Under the pieces are notes generated by a model that was not told the DNA's origin, ran no database searches, and saw nothing but the letters and a program-made list of their open reading frames with translations. The position numbers and the translations under genes were made by a program. DNA of 64,000 nucleotides from Clostridia bacterium (lineage in GTDB: Bacteria; Acidobacteriota; Terriglobia; Terriglobales; Acidobacteriaceae), in contig DATMYA010000055.1 in the NCBI GenBank assembly GCA_035561135.1, positions 16,800-80,799 of the forward strand, read 5' to 3'. Below, one piece after another: positions 42,186-50,530 of the stretch; the stretch's first letter is position 1; each line of letters opens with the position of its first letter.

Positions 42186-44594
42186 ATGCGCATCGCTCGC
42201 CGACTGCTCTTCGTCATAGTCCTGCTTGTCGTTGCAGGGTATTCGCAGACGACATACCAGAAACCACCGAAGGAAATCCTGGATGTACTGAACGCGCCTC
42301 CTACCCCGACCGGCGTGCTGAGCCCGTCGCAAGCGCAGATGATTTTGGCGCAAGGGGTTCGCTATCCCGCTGTTGCGGAACTGGCGCAACCGATGCTGAG
42401 ACTAGCCGGAATCCGCATAAACCCTGCGACGAACGGACTACATCTTTCGCCACGTTTCGTCGGATACACGCTCAAATGGTTGGCGGACGGACACGAGGTG
42501 AAGGTGGCGGTTCCGGTAGACGCGAACATGAGCGCTCCACGATGGAGTCCCGATGGGAAGCAGTTCCTCTTCACGAACACTTCCAAAACCGCCGTTGAGT
42601 TGTGGATTGGTGACGCAGCCACGGGCAAGATACGCCCGGCGAAAGGCTTGCGCCTCAGCGCGGTAACGGACGATGTGGCGCAGTGGATGCCGGACAGCAA
42701 AACGGTGCTGGTGAAGATGGTTCCGGCAGACCGTGGCGCGGCTCCAGCGAAAGCAGGCGCGCCAGTTGGCCCTAATGTGCAGGAGAGCACAGGCAACGCA
42801 GCTCCGGCACCGACCTATCAGGACATGTTGCAGAACGCATACGACGAAGCGCAGTTCGATTATTACGCGACGGCGCAACTGGCCAGTGTGGACTCGACGA
42901 CGTTGAAGGCGACCCCAATCGGGAAACCGGCGATTTACCTGGAAGTGACGCCCTCTCCCGACGGCCAGCATTTGTTGCTGGAGCGCGTGCACCGGCCCTA
43001 TTCGTATCTGCATCCGGCCGAGGATTTCCCGAAGGATGTGGAGGTTTGGGATCGCACCGGCAAATTGCAATACACGGTCGCGAAACTTCCATTGCAGGAC
43101 AACGTTCCCATTGACGGCGTTGCGACTGGACCTCGTAGATACGCGTGGCGTCCGAACCAGGCCGCAACACTCTACTGGGCAGAGGCGCTGGACGAAGGCA
43201 ATCCGAAGAAAAAGGTGCCACATCGCGACCGACTGGCAATGCTGAAAGCACCGTTCTCGGGCGCTCCTATAGAGATAATCAAAATCGAAAACCGTTTGAT
43301 GAACATTGCCTGGGGCGAGAGCGCGGGCGTATTCGTGACGGACTACGAGCGCGACAAGCGCTGGGTCCGCACGATGCTGGTCGATCCCGAGAAACCCGCC
43401 AGCGAGCCGAAGTTGTTATGGAGCCGCAGCAACCAAGATCGCTATAACGATAAGGGCACGCCGTTGACGCGTCCGTTGGCCAACGGATTCCCCGCGGTCG
43501 TGCAGGACGGGGATTCGATTTTCCTGGCTGGAGTCGGAGCTTCGCAGGATGGCGACCGTCCCTTCCTCGACAGGTTCAGCGTGACGACGCTGGAGTTGAA
43601 GCGTTTATTCCGCAGCGAGGCGGAAGGCTATGAAGCGGTTGTCGCGTTGCTGTCTGGCGACGGTACGCGATTCCTGACGCTGAAGGAATCACTGATGACT
43701 CCGCCGAACTACTACGTTCGCACGGCAACAGAGGCGAAAGCGGTTACGAACTTCTCCGATCCGACACCGCAGATCCGCCAGATCAAGAAGCAACGTGTAA
43801 CTTACAAGCGCGAAGATGGCGTGCAACTGTCGTTCACGCTCTATCTGCCGCCGAATTACAAAGAGGGCACGCGGCTTCCGACCATCGTGTGGGCGTATCC
43901 GCTGGAGTACAACGACGCTGGAACGGCGGGACAGGTGAGCGGCTCGACACAGCGCTTTACGACGCTGGTTGGCATTTCGCATCTTTTCCTTGTGCTTCAA
44001 GGCTACGCTGTGCTGGACAACGCGGCGATGCCGGTGATCGGGGCTCCGGAGACGGTCAATAACACATTCGTGCAGCAGATCCTGGCCGACGCAAAGGCCG
44101 CGATCGACAAGGCTGTCGAGATGGGCGTAACCGATTCCAATCGCGTGGGAGTTGGAGGGCACAGCTATGGTGCCTTTATGACGGCAAACCTGCTCGCTCA
44201 CAGCGACCTGTTCAAGGCGGGCGTAGCGCGCAGTGGCGCGTATAACCGCACGCTCACTCCGTTCGGATTCCAGAGCGAGCGGCGCACTTTCTGGGAGGCG
44301 AAGGATACGTACCTGACGATGTCTCCATTTCTCGTGGCGGACAAAATCAGGACGCCCATCCTGCTGATTCATGGCGAGGCCGATAACAATACGGGAACGT
44401 TCCCCATTCAATCGGATCGCATGTACCAGGCGATTCGCGGCAATGGCGGCACGGTGCGCTATGTGACGCTGCCATTCGAGTCGCACGGATACTCGGCGCG
44501 TGAGAGCACAGAACATACCCTGTGGGAGATGATCACCTGGTTCGACAAGTGGGTGAAGAATGCTCCGGAGAAAACACTAGCCACCGGTAAGTAG
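42186..44594 (+). CDS. Secreted S9D-type serine peptidase (glutamyl-endopeptidase-like)
   Basis: This 802-residue protein has a signal peptide (MRIARRLLFVIVLLVVAGYSQ), a long beta-propeller-like domain and a C-terminal alpha/beta hydrolase domain. Catalytic residues are visible: Ser660 in GGHSYGAFM, Asp733 in HGEADNNTG, His767 in FESHGYSA. The N-terminal run PTGVLSPSQAQMILAQ and ELAQPMLRLAGIRINPATNG is characteristic of the S9D subgroup that includes plant chloroplast glutamyl endopeptidase. It probably degrades oligopeptides in the periplasm. A terminator follows at 44651. Confidence 0.9.
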   Translation: MRIARRLLFVIVLLVVAGYSQTTYQKPPKEILDVLNAPPTPTGVLSPSQAQMILAQGVRYPAVAELAQPMLRLAGIRINPATNGLHLSPRFVGYTLKWLADGHEVKVAVPVDANMSAPRWSPDGKQFLFTNTSKTAVELWIGDAATGKIRPAKGLRLSAVTDDVAQWMPDSKTVLVKMVPADRGAAPAKAGAPVGPNVQESTGNAAPAPTYQDMLQNAYDEAQFDYYATAQLASVDSTTLKATPIGKPAIYLEVTPSPDGQHLLLERVHRPYSYLHPAEDFPKDVEVWDRTGKLQYTVAKLPLQDNVPIDGVATGPRRYAWRPNQAATLYWAEALDEGNPKKKVPHRDRLAMLKAPFSGAPIEIIKIENRLMNIAWGESAGVFVTDYERDKRWVRTMLVDPEKPASEPKLLWSRSNQDRYNDKGTPLTRPLANGFPAVVQDGDSIFLAGVGASQDGDRPFLDRFSVTTLELKRLFRSEAEGYEAVVALLSGDGTRFLTLKESLMTPPNYYVRTATEAKAVTNFSDPTPQIRQIKKQRVTYKREDGVQLSFTLYLPPNYKEGTRLPTIVWAYPLEYNDAGTAGQVSGSTQRFTTLVGISHLFLVLQGYAVLDNAAMPVIGAPETVNNTFVQQILADAKAAIDKAVEMGVTDSNRVGVGGHSYGAFMTANLLAHSDLFKAGVARSGAYNRTLTPFGFQSERRTFWEAKDTYLTMSPFLVADKIRTPILLIHGEADNNTGTFPIQSDRMYQAIRGNGGTVRYVTLPFESHGYSARESTEHTLWEMITWFDKWVKNAPEKTLATGK

Positions 44595-44650
44595 TGGGCA
44601 TGTCGCCGGCGGTCAGTTGCCGGCATGAGGCGAACCGGCGAGGCACAAGC

Positions 44651-44689
44651 AAAGGGCCGCAGAAGATATCTGTGGCCCTTTCGCTTTGG
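44651..44689 (+). terminator. Terminator of the S9 peptidase gene
   Basis: AAAGGGCCGCAGA / TCTGTGGCCCTTT with a 5-base loop (44651-44681, one mismatch), followed by CGCTTTGG. It is 56 bases after the peptidase stop. Confidence 0.7.
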
Positions 44690-44836
44690 TTGAGTGGTAC
44701 ATGGCGCAAGAAACTCCCCATATCTCGCTAAACAAAATGATGGCGCCCCTCATCTGCCTTCCACCGCGACTCAAACTCCGCCTCGCAACAGTAGTGCCGC
44801 GTCCCTCTCTGCCGTGCTACCGTTGACTCTAAGGCT

Positions 44837-46003
44837 ATGAACAGGTCAAGCATGTCTGAAACGCTAAGCGATGCGAAGGTCCAGAGCCATTCCGGATTAC
44901 ATTTCCGGCGAGTCATGGCTTCTGAAAAGGTCAGCGATACGAACAACCAAAGGCACCTCGGCTTCGATCTCCTGCGGGTCGTGGCCACGTATATGGTTAT
45001 TCAGATCCATACGGGAGAGTTCTACTACATTGGGAGCGGCGGCACCGTCCTCAACACTCCAAGCGCGTACTGGGTAGGATGGCTGAATTCGTTGTTTCGT
45101 GTGTCTGTCCCGCTGTTCGTGATGCTTTCGGGCTTCTTTCTGTTTCCGGTAAATGACGAAAAGAAATTCTTCCGAAAGCGCTTCAGTAGGGTGTTAGTGC
45201 CGTTTGTCGTCTGGTGTGCGCTCTATGCCTTCTATTTTTATTTCCGGGGCAGCGTAACGCTCACTGGCGCATTGATCGACATCCTCAAGATCCCAATAAA
45301 CTTTGGCACGGAAATAGGGCATCTCTGGTTTGTATACATGCTGCTCGGGATCTACCTGTTCGCGCCTGTGATCTCGCCCTGGGTTCAATCCGCCAGCCGC
45401 AGGAGTATGGAGGTCTTCCTCAGCCTTTGGGGACTTACGCTGACGGCTCCGTACATCCATCTCTATTTCCCGGAAATTTGGGGGGAGGCGTATTGGAATC
45501 GAACCCCGATGCTTTACTACTTTTCCGGATTCATCGGCTACGCGGTCATGGCGGCCTACATCAAGCGCTTCCTGATGCGGCGCGCGGCGATGCACTCCAT
45601 CGTGGGCGTGGCATTGATCGTGGTTGGCTACGCGATCACGGCTTCGGGATTCTTACAAAGGCTCCCGGTGGAGCACTCTGTGAGCAGCCTGGAACTTACG
45701 TGGGGATTCGAGACGATCAACGTCGCCATGATGACCGTCGGCGTATTCCTTCTGTTCAAGAATATCCAGGCTGCCAACGGCGCCTCGGCGTTCTGGAAAC
45801 TTGTTCGCGACATATCTCCAAGAACCTACGGTATGTATCTTGCACATATCATGGTCCTGAACGCAGCCTATGGCTTGTTGGATCAACACCTTGGTAGCGC
45901 GGCCATCAAATTGCCAGCGATAGCACTCGTAAGCTTTGCCGGCACATACATGTTGGTGAGGGCTCTATCGTTCTTTCCAAGGAGCAAATGGATCTTGGGC
46001 TAG
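44837..46003 (+). CDS. Acyltransferase-3 family membrane protein with duplicated N-terminal segment
   Basis: This 388-residue protein has about ten membrane helices and acyltransferase-3 features: LGFDLLRVVATYMVIQIHTG (the early R.....H region), LFVMLSGFFLF, FFRKRFSRVLVPFVVW, and GHLWFVYMLLGIYLFAPV. Such proteins acylate sugars in exported polysaccharides or lipids; the substrate is unknown. The first 22 codons after ATG 44852 (SETLSDAKVQSHSGLHFRRV) look like a diverged copy of the next 22 (SEKVSDTNNQRHLGFDLLRV). Family homology starts in the second copy (ATG 44915). Possible starts: 44837, 44852 (AGG 7 bases upstream) or 44915. Confidence 0.82.
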   Translation: MNRSSMSETLSDAKVQSHSGLHFRRVMASEKVSDTNNQRHLGFDLLRVVATYMVIQIHTGEFYYIGSGGTVLNTPSAYWVGWLNSLFRVSVPLFVMLSGFFLFPVNDEKKFFRKRFSRVLVPFVVWCALYAFYFYFRGSVTLTGALIDILKIPINFGTEIGHLWFVYMLLGIYLFAPVISPWVQSASRRSMEVFLSLWGLTLTAPYIHLYFPEIWGEAYWNRTPMLYYFSGFIGYAVMAAYIKRFLMRRAAMHSIVGVALIVVGYAITASGFLQRLPVEHSVSSLELTWGFETINVAMMTVGVFLLFKNIQAANGASAFWKLVRDISPRTYGMYLAHIMVLNAAYGLLDQHLGSAAIKLPAIALVSFAGTYMLVRALSFFPRSKWILG

Positions 46004-46076
46004 TGTGGCGGGCACGCATGTTCGCTGCCGTAATCGTCGCACGCAAACTCCTTCCGTGTGCGGAGAAGTACAGAAC

Positions 46077-46111
46077 AAAAAATGGCGTGGCCGAACGCGG
46101 CCACGCCATTT
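46077..46111 (-). terminator. Terminator at the end of the citrate-lyase-like operon
   Basis: A perfect 14-base stem AAATGGCGTGGCCG / CGGCCACGCCATTT with an AACG loop (46080-46111) is followed on the - strand by TTTTGTTC. It sits 7 bases after the citF stop and could also block readthrough from the convergent acyltransferase gene. Confidence 0.9.
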
Positions 46112-46118
46112 CAACCTA

Positions 46119-47693
46119 TTAGACGGTTTTGTAAACCGTGTCTAGTACCGTGCCGTCCACCCATTTCACAACTGCAACGGGTTCGTTGCTGCGTTCGGGC
46201 TTGCGAGGCGCGCCGCCACAGATTTTGTCGATCTCTTCTTTAAGTTCCTCGATCTTGCGTATCGGGAGGCCGCTGCCCTTGCAAGCGTCGATGAGATCCT
46301 GACGGCGTGGGTTAATGGCAATGCCGCGCTCGGTGGCGACGACGTCGATCAACTCGCCGGGGCCGGTGAGCGTAGTGACTTCATCGACGATGCTGGGGAT
46401 GCGATCGCGGAAAGCGGGAATCGCAAGGATCGTGCAGCCCGAGTATAGGCAGTTCTGCCAGCCACCAATGCCGTGGAGCAGCCGTCCGTCTGAGTGCGTG
46501 ACGACGTTGCCGTTGAAATTGACGTCAACTTCGGTTGCGCCGAGAACGACGGCGTCAACGATGCCGGCAAAGTTTCCCTTGCCATGAAAATTGTAGGACG
46601 TGAACGGAGACGTGGGCAGGTGCCGCGGATCGGAGGCGATGGACTTGACGGCGTCGAGGTCGAACGTCTGGCCGTCGAGGATGTAGCCGGTGAGACCTTC
46701 CTGCAACATCTGGACGAGATACTTGGTGGAGCCGCCGCGAACGAAGCTGGCCTTCACGTTGGCTTCACGCATGAGTTGCGAGAGGTACTGCACGAAGGCG
46801 AGAGCGATACCGCCCGCGCCGGCCTGGAACGAGAAGCCGTCGCGCATGATGCCCGTGACCTTCAGGAAACGCGCCACCATTTCGGCTATGCGCAACCGGT
46901 CGGGCGAGCGCGTGATCTGCGTTGTTCCGGAGACGATCTTTGCCGGGTCGCCGATGGACGGCACTTCGACTACGTAATCGACATTGTTGCCCTGAATCTG
47001 CCACGGAACACACGGGAACGGAACGAGGTTGTCGGTGACCACGATGACCTTGTCGGCGTAAATCGAATCGCCAAGCGCGAAACCGATCGAGCCGCAGGCC
47101 GAGGGTCCGTGCGAACCGTTGGCGTTGCCGAAAGGGTCAGCCGTAGGCGCGGCGATGACGGCAACATCTATGTGCACTTCGCCATCCTGGATCGCTTGCC
47201 AACGTCCGCCATGCGAGCGAAGCACGCCGAAGCCACGCATGTTTCCCTGTGTGCAGTAATCGCCGAGCGGGCCGTTCATGGAGCCTTCGATATGGTGAAC
47301 GACGCCGCTCTTCATGAGATCGATGACGGGCGCGTGGCATGGGAACGATGCGCTCGGGAACCAGCGCAGGTCCTTCACGCCGATGCGTGCGGCTGCGTCC
47401 AGCGCTTGTAGGGCAACGCGGTCTCCATCGCGCAGGTGATGGTGCGACGAAATCGTCATGCCGTCGCTGAGGCCGCATTTGCGAAGCGCGGTTTCAATAT
47501 CAGGCACGCGCTTGTCGCCGTGTTCCGGATAATCGATGTTGGTTGGGATCGGCGGAGCGGCTTTGCGGCCCTCGGGACGGTGCTGGTCGACGCCTTTAAA
47601 CGGGACCTGATCGAGTCCGTTAACGTGCGTGGGCACGTGGCGTCCTGCAGCATTGCGGACCATCTCAACTTTTTTCTTCGGTGCTTCGCTCAC
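46119..47693 (-). CDS. citF: Citrate lyase alpha subunit (CitF-like CoA transferase)
   Basis: This 524-residue protein fits CitF: SDGMTISSHHHLRDGD near residue 75, then PLGDYCTQGNMRGFGVLRSHGGR, AAPTADPFGNANGSHG, and FSFQAGAGGIALAFVQYL. CitF exchanges acetyl-ACP for citryl-ACP on the lyase carrier protein. GTG 47693 was chosen because AAGGAG lies 7 bases upstream; an upstream in-frame ATG (47738) has no such site. It is last in the operon, after the fused CitD-CitE gene. No citC, citG or citX gene is visible, so assembly of the prosthetic group would need genes elsewhere. Confidence 0.92.
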   Translation of the reverse strand: MSEAPKKKVEMVRNAAGRHVPTHVNGLDQVPFKGVDQHRPEGRKAAPPIPTNIDYPEHGDKRVPDIETALRKCGLSDGMTISSHHHLRDGDRVALQALDAAARIGVKDLRWFPSASFPCHAPVIDLMKSGVVHHIEGSMNGPLGDYCTQGNMRGFGVLRSHGGRWQAIQDGEVHIDVAVIAAPTADPFGNANGSHGPSACGSIGFALGDSIYADKVIVVTDNLVPFPCVPWQIQGNNVDYVVEVPSIGDPAKIVSGTTQITRSPDRLRIAEMVARFLKVTGIMRDGFSFQAGAGGIALAFVQYLSQLMREANVKASFVRGGSTKYLVQMLQEGLTGYILDGQTFDLDAVKSIASDPRHLPTSPFTSYNFHGKGNFAGIVDAVVLGATEVDVNFNGNVVTHSDGRLLHGIGGWQNCLYSGCTILAIPAFRDRIPSIVDEVTTLTGPGELIDVVATERGIAINPRRQDLIDACKGSGLPIRKIEELKEEIDKICGGAPRKPERSNEPVAVVKWVDGTVLDTVYKTV

Positions 47694-47785
47694 TTGCAAA
47701 CTCCTTCGCGGATGTGGCGTGCTCGCGCCAGTCCGCACATAACCTCAGCGACTAAACAGCTGCTGAAAAAGTTGCCTTCCGATGT

Positions 47786-47869
47786 GTCATGCTGAGCGAG
47801 GCGAAGCATCTGCTGTTCGACCAAAAGCAGATCCTTCGCTCGCGAAAAAGCCCGCGAGCTCAGGATGAC
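47786..47869. repeat. Imperfect palindromic repeat (CTGAGCGA-GCGAAG type)
   Basis: GTCATGCTGAGCGAGGCGAAGCATCTGCTG is paired at a distance with an inverted copy (AGCAGATCCTTCGCTCGCG...CTCAGGATGAC). I recall this kind of element as common between genes in Acidobacteria. It occupies the spacer between citF and the citDE fusion. Confidence 0.75.
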
Positions 47870-47880
47870 TCAATAAACGA

Positions 47881-49098
47881 TTACGCTTCCTTGACTAATC
47901 CCATCTGACGCGCACGCACGACAAGCTTGAGCGCGCGGTTAACGACAGGCGAATCGATCATCTTGCTGCCCAGCGAGACGACGCCGAGTCCGCGCTGCTG
48001 CGCGTCTTCAAATGCTGCGACGATCTTTAGCGCCTTCTCAATTTCCTTTTCTGCTGGAGCGAAGGCCGCGTGGATGATCGGAATCTGTGAAGGATGGATG
48101 CAGCCCATCCCTTCGAAACCGAGGCTCCGAGAGTTCTCGCCCCACGCGCGGAGTCCGTCCAGATCGGCAACGTCGCCGTACACCGAGTCGATAGCCTGCA
48201 GGCCAGCGGCTTTCGCGGCGTTGACGAGGCGTGTGCGCGCGTAAAGCGACTCGGCGCCGGTCGCGGTCTTCACTACTCCGAGGTCGGCGGTGTAATCCTC
48301 CAGGCCGATGGTGAGCGCGCAGACGCGGTCGCTTGCCGTCGCAATGGCGAAAGCGTTCTCGATGCCGAGTGCGGATTCGAGAATCGGCATGAGCCAGATG
48401 GGGCGCTCGATGCCTTCTCGCAAGCAGATGGCGCGGATGCTGCGATCGACTTCGGCGACCTGCTCTGGCGTCTCAACCTTAGGTATGAGGATGAGGTCGG
48501 GCGCTTCGGGAATAACCTCTTCCAGATCGTCCAGGCCGAGCGGAAGCTGGTTGATGCGCACCATGCGCTCCGCCGCACCGAAATCAACGGAGCGCAGAGT
48601 GTTGCGCACGAGCACGCGCGAGGTGTCCTTCTCCCCGTGATGCACGGAATCTTCAAGGTCGAGGATGACGGCGTCGGGCGCATGCAGTCCGGCGTTGATG
48701 AAGTACTTGGGCTCACTGCCGGGTAGATACAGGCGCGAGCGGCGCAGGCGGTCCTTCGCTGAAGGCGCGCGACGCGAAGCTATCTCGGTAAGCGCGCGGC
48801 GGCCAAGGCCCAAGCCGGCGCGATGCGCGGCGGCTTCAATGCGAGCGGCGATCATGAACGGCAGCGCGCCGGCGTCATTGATGACGAGATGAACGTTCGT
48901 GATGCCGAGTTCACCGAGCACCTGGCGCGCCTGCTTCTCGATAGCGTCGCCGTAATAGAGTGCAACGCGCGAGTTGATTTCCAGCGTGATGCCGCCGCTC
49001 TCGCGCGGTTCGCAGAGGACGTGCAGGTCGGAACGAACGTCTTTACCGAGACGTCCGGCTTCTCCGGCGCGCGGATTCACTTGGGTTGACGTGGCCAT
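47881..49098 (-). CDS. Fused citrate lyase acyl-carrier (CitD) and beta (CitE) protein
   Basis: This 405-residue protein has two parts. Residues about 1-95 fit CitD: VRSDLHVLCEPRESGGITLEINS, VALYYGDAIEKQARQVLGELGI and VINDAGALPFMIAARIEAAAHRAG, with a candidate prosthetic-group Ser in the RSD stretch. Residues about 110-400 fit CitE/HpcH: RRSRLYLPGSEPKYFINAGLHAPDAVILDLEDSV, RINQLPLGLDDLEEV, LIPKVETPEQV, and GFEGMGCIHPSQI. The two are separate genes in classical citrate lyases. ATG 49098 was chosen because it begins directly with the CitD-like domain; upstream frame runs through palindromic repeats. CitE cleaves citryl-ACP to oxaloacetate and acetyl-ACP. Confidence 0.85.
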   Translation of the reverse strand: MATSTQVNPRAGEAGRLGKDVRSDLHVLCEPRESGGITLEINSRVALYYGDAIEKQARQVLGELGITNVHLVINDAGALPFMIAARIEAAAHRAGLGLGRRALTEIASRRAPSAKDRLRRSRLYLPGSEPKYFINAGLHAPDAVILDLEDSVHHGEKDTSRVLVRNTLRSVDFGAAERMVRINQLPLGLDDLEEVIPEAPDLILIPKVETPEQVAEVDRSIRAICLREGIERPIWLMPILESALGIENAFAIATASDRVCALTIGLEDYTADLGVVKTATGAESLYARTRLVNAAKAAGLQAIDSVYGDVADLDGLRAWGENSRSLGFEGMGCIHPSQIPIIHAAFAPAEKEIEKALKIVAAFEDAQQRGLGVVSLGSKMIDSPVVNRALKLVVRARQMGLVKEA

Positions 49099-49112
49099 AT
49101 GTCTGTACCTCA

Positions 49113-49203
49113 GGGGCCATAGCCCCGAGCGAAGCGTAAGCACTTTGGCATGGCTGAAGCCGTGCCCTTGCAGGTTTGTGGACTCGCGCTTGCGCGAGTC
49201 CAC
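49113..49203. repeat. Cluster of palindromic repeats between citDE and idh-like gene
   Basis: GGGGCCATAGCCCC at 49113-49126, GGCATGGCTGAAGCCGTGCCC near 49147-49167, and a perfect 12-base-arm palindrome GTGGACTCGCGC/GCGCGAGTCCAC at 49178-49203. The first resembles the repeat inside the ligase gene at 56508; the last shares arms with 52520-52548. Confidence 0.75.
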
Positions 49204-49240
49204 ATGAAAGTCGCAGCCGATCCGGCTGCGCAACCGAACC

Positions 49241-50446
49241 CTACGCCTTTGTTGCCTTCGCGCTTTCGAGCTTTGCGAGAATGGCATCGGTCATCTGCGT
49301 CGTTGAGGCTGCGCCGCTCGCAATCGACTTTGCGCCACCCGAGATGCGCATCATGTCATAGGTGCGTACCTTGCCTTCGGCCACGACATCGGCAATGGCG
49401 CGGCGGATACGGTCGGCCTTGTCGTGTTCGCCGACGTGGTCGAGCATCATGACCGCCGACAGGATCATCGCAATCGGGTTCACGATCGGCGGATCGAGCT
49501 CGGCGTACTTGGGCGCGGAGCCATGCGTCGGTTCGAAGACAGCGACTTCCTCGCCGATGTTGCCGCTGGCGGCAAATCCGAGTCCGCCAATAAGGCCGGC
49601 GAAGGCGTCGGAGATGACATCACCAAAGAGGTTGGAGGCCACGATGACGCCGTACTCCTCCGGGTTCTTTGTGAGCCACATCGTCTGCGCGTCGATGTTC
49701 GTGGACCAGAGAGAGATGCCGGGATAATTTTTGCTGACTTCCTTGGCGACGTCTTCCATCATGCCGCTGGTTTCACGCAGCACGTTGGGCTTTTCGCAAA
49801 TAGTCACCGACTTGTAGCCGTACTTCTGAGCGTATTCAAATGCGGCATTGCAGATGCGTCGCGCGTTCGTGCGGGTAATGATGCGCACGGAGATGGCGAG
49901 ATCTTCACCTTTCACGTCGGCGAAGGCCTTGAACTTGGGGTGAGTTGCGAGTGCTGCGCGAACCTGCTCGGGCGGGTTCGTCCACTCGACGCCGGCGTAG
50001 AGGCCTTCCGTGTTCTGGCGGAAGACAACAACATTGACGCGCGGCTCTTCGAATCCTCCGTCGGACTTTTTGCGAATGAAGTTCAGAGGATTGCCGGGGA
50101 ATCCAATGCAGGGGCGCATGCAGATGTCTAGATTGAAAATCTGACGCATGCTGACAATGGGACTGAAGTACGAAACCTTGCCCCGCAGTTCCGGGTTGAG
50201 TTCGGCTTCGGCGGCCTTCTTCGGCTTCGAGGTGATGGCGCCAAAAAGGCCGAGCTTGTGCTTCCGCAGCAGTTCAATGGTGCGGTCGGGAAGCGGGTTC
50301 CCTTCCTTGCGCCATGACTCCCAGCCGATGTCGCCGTGAACATAATCGGCGTCAAAGCCGACGGTGTTGAGGACGCGAATCGCCTCGGGCAAAACCTGGT
50401 TTCCGATGCCGTCGCCCGGCATGCTAACGACTGTGTACTTAGGCAT
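49241..50446 (-). CDS. Isocitrate/isopropylmalate dehydrogenase family protein
   Basis: This 401-residue beta-decarboxylating dehydrogenase has the N-terminal PGDGIGNQVLPEAI, substrate and metal region (RQNTEGLYAGVEW), KPNVLRETSGMM, and the signature NLFGDVISDAFAGLIGGLGFAASGNIG with EPTHGSAPKYAEL. It oxidises a 2-hydroxy-3-carboxy acid such as isocitrate or homoisocitrate to the 2-oxoacid plus CO2. Which one is not decided by sequence: the neighbouring (homo)aconitase-like gene makes either isocitrate or homoisocitrate plausible. ATG 50446 has GGAG 9 bases upstream; a longer upstream frame passes through a repeat. Confidence 0.9.
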   Translation of the reverse strand: MPKYTVVSMPGDGIGNQVLPEAIRVLNTVGFDADYVHGDIGWESWRKEGNPLPDRTIELLRKHKLGLFGAITSKPKKAAEAELNPELRGKVSYFSPIVSMRQIFNLDICMRPCIGFPGNPLNFIRKKSDGGFEEPRVNVVVFRQNTEGLYAGVEWTNPPEQVRAALATHPKFKAFADVKGEDLAISVRIITRTNARRICNAAFEYAQKYGYKSVTICEKPNVLRETSGMMEDVAKEVSKNYPGISLWSTNIDAQTMWLTKNPEEYGVIVASNLFGDVISDAFAGLIGGLGFAASGNIGEEVAVFEPTHGSAPKYAELDPPIVNPIAMILSAVMMLDHVGEHDKADRIRRAIADVVAEGKVRTYDMMRISGGAKSIASGAASTTQMTDAILAKLESAKATKA

Positions 50447-50492
50447 AAATTCGATCTCCAATCTCAGATTCCGTTTTCTATTGCGGAACTGC

Positions 50493-50510
50493 GCGGGCGA
50501 GGGCGCCCGC
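50493..50510. repeat. Short palindrome between idh-like and aconitase-like genes
   Basis: GCGGGCG / CGCCCGC with a 4-base loop, in the 84-base spacer. Part of the set of palindromes that occupy the spacers of this operon. Confidence 0.6.
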
Positions 50511-50530
50511 ACCACATCTTGAGTTATCGA

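Noticed and set aside
46494..47411. + strand open frame opposite citF
   Set aside because: Antisense shadow of a strongly conserved gene; no independent support.
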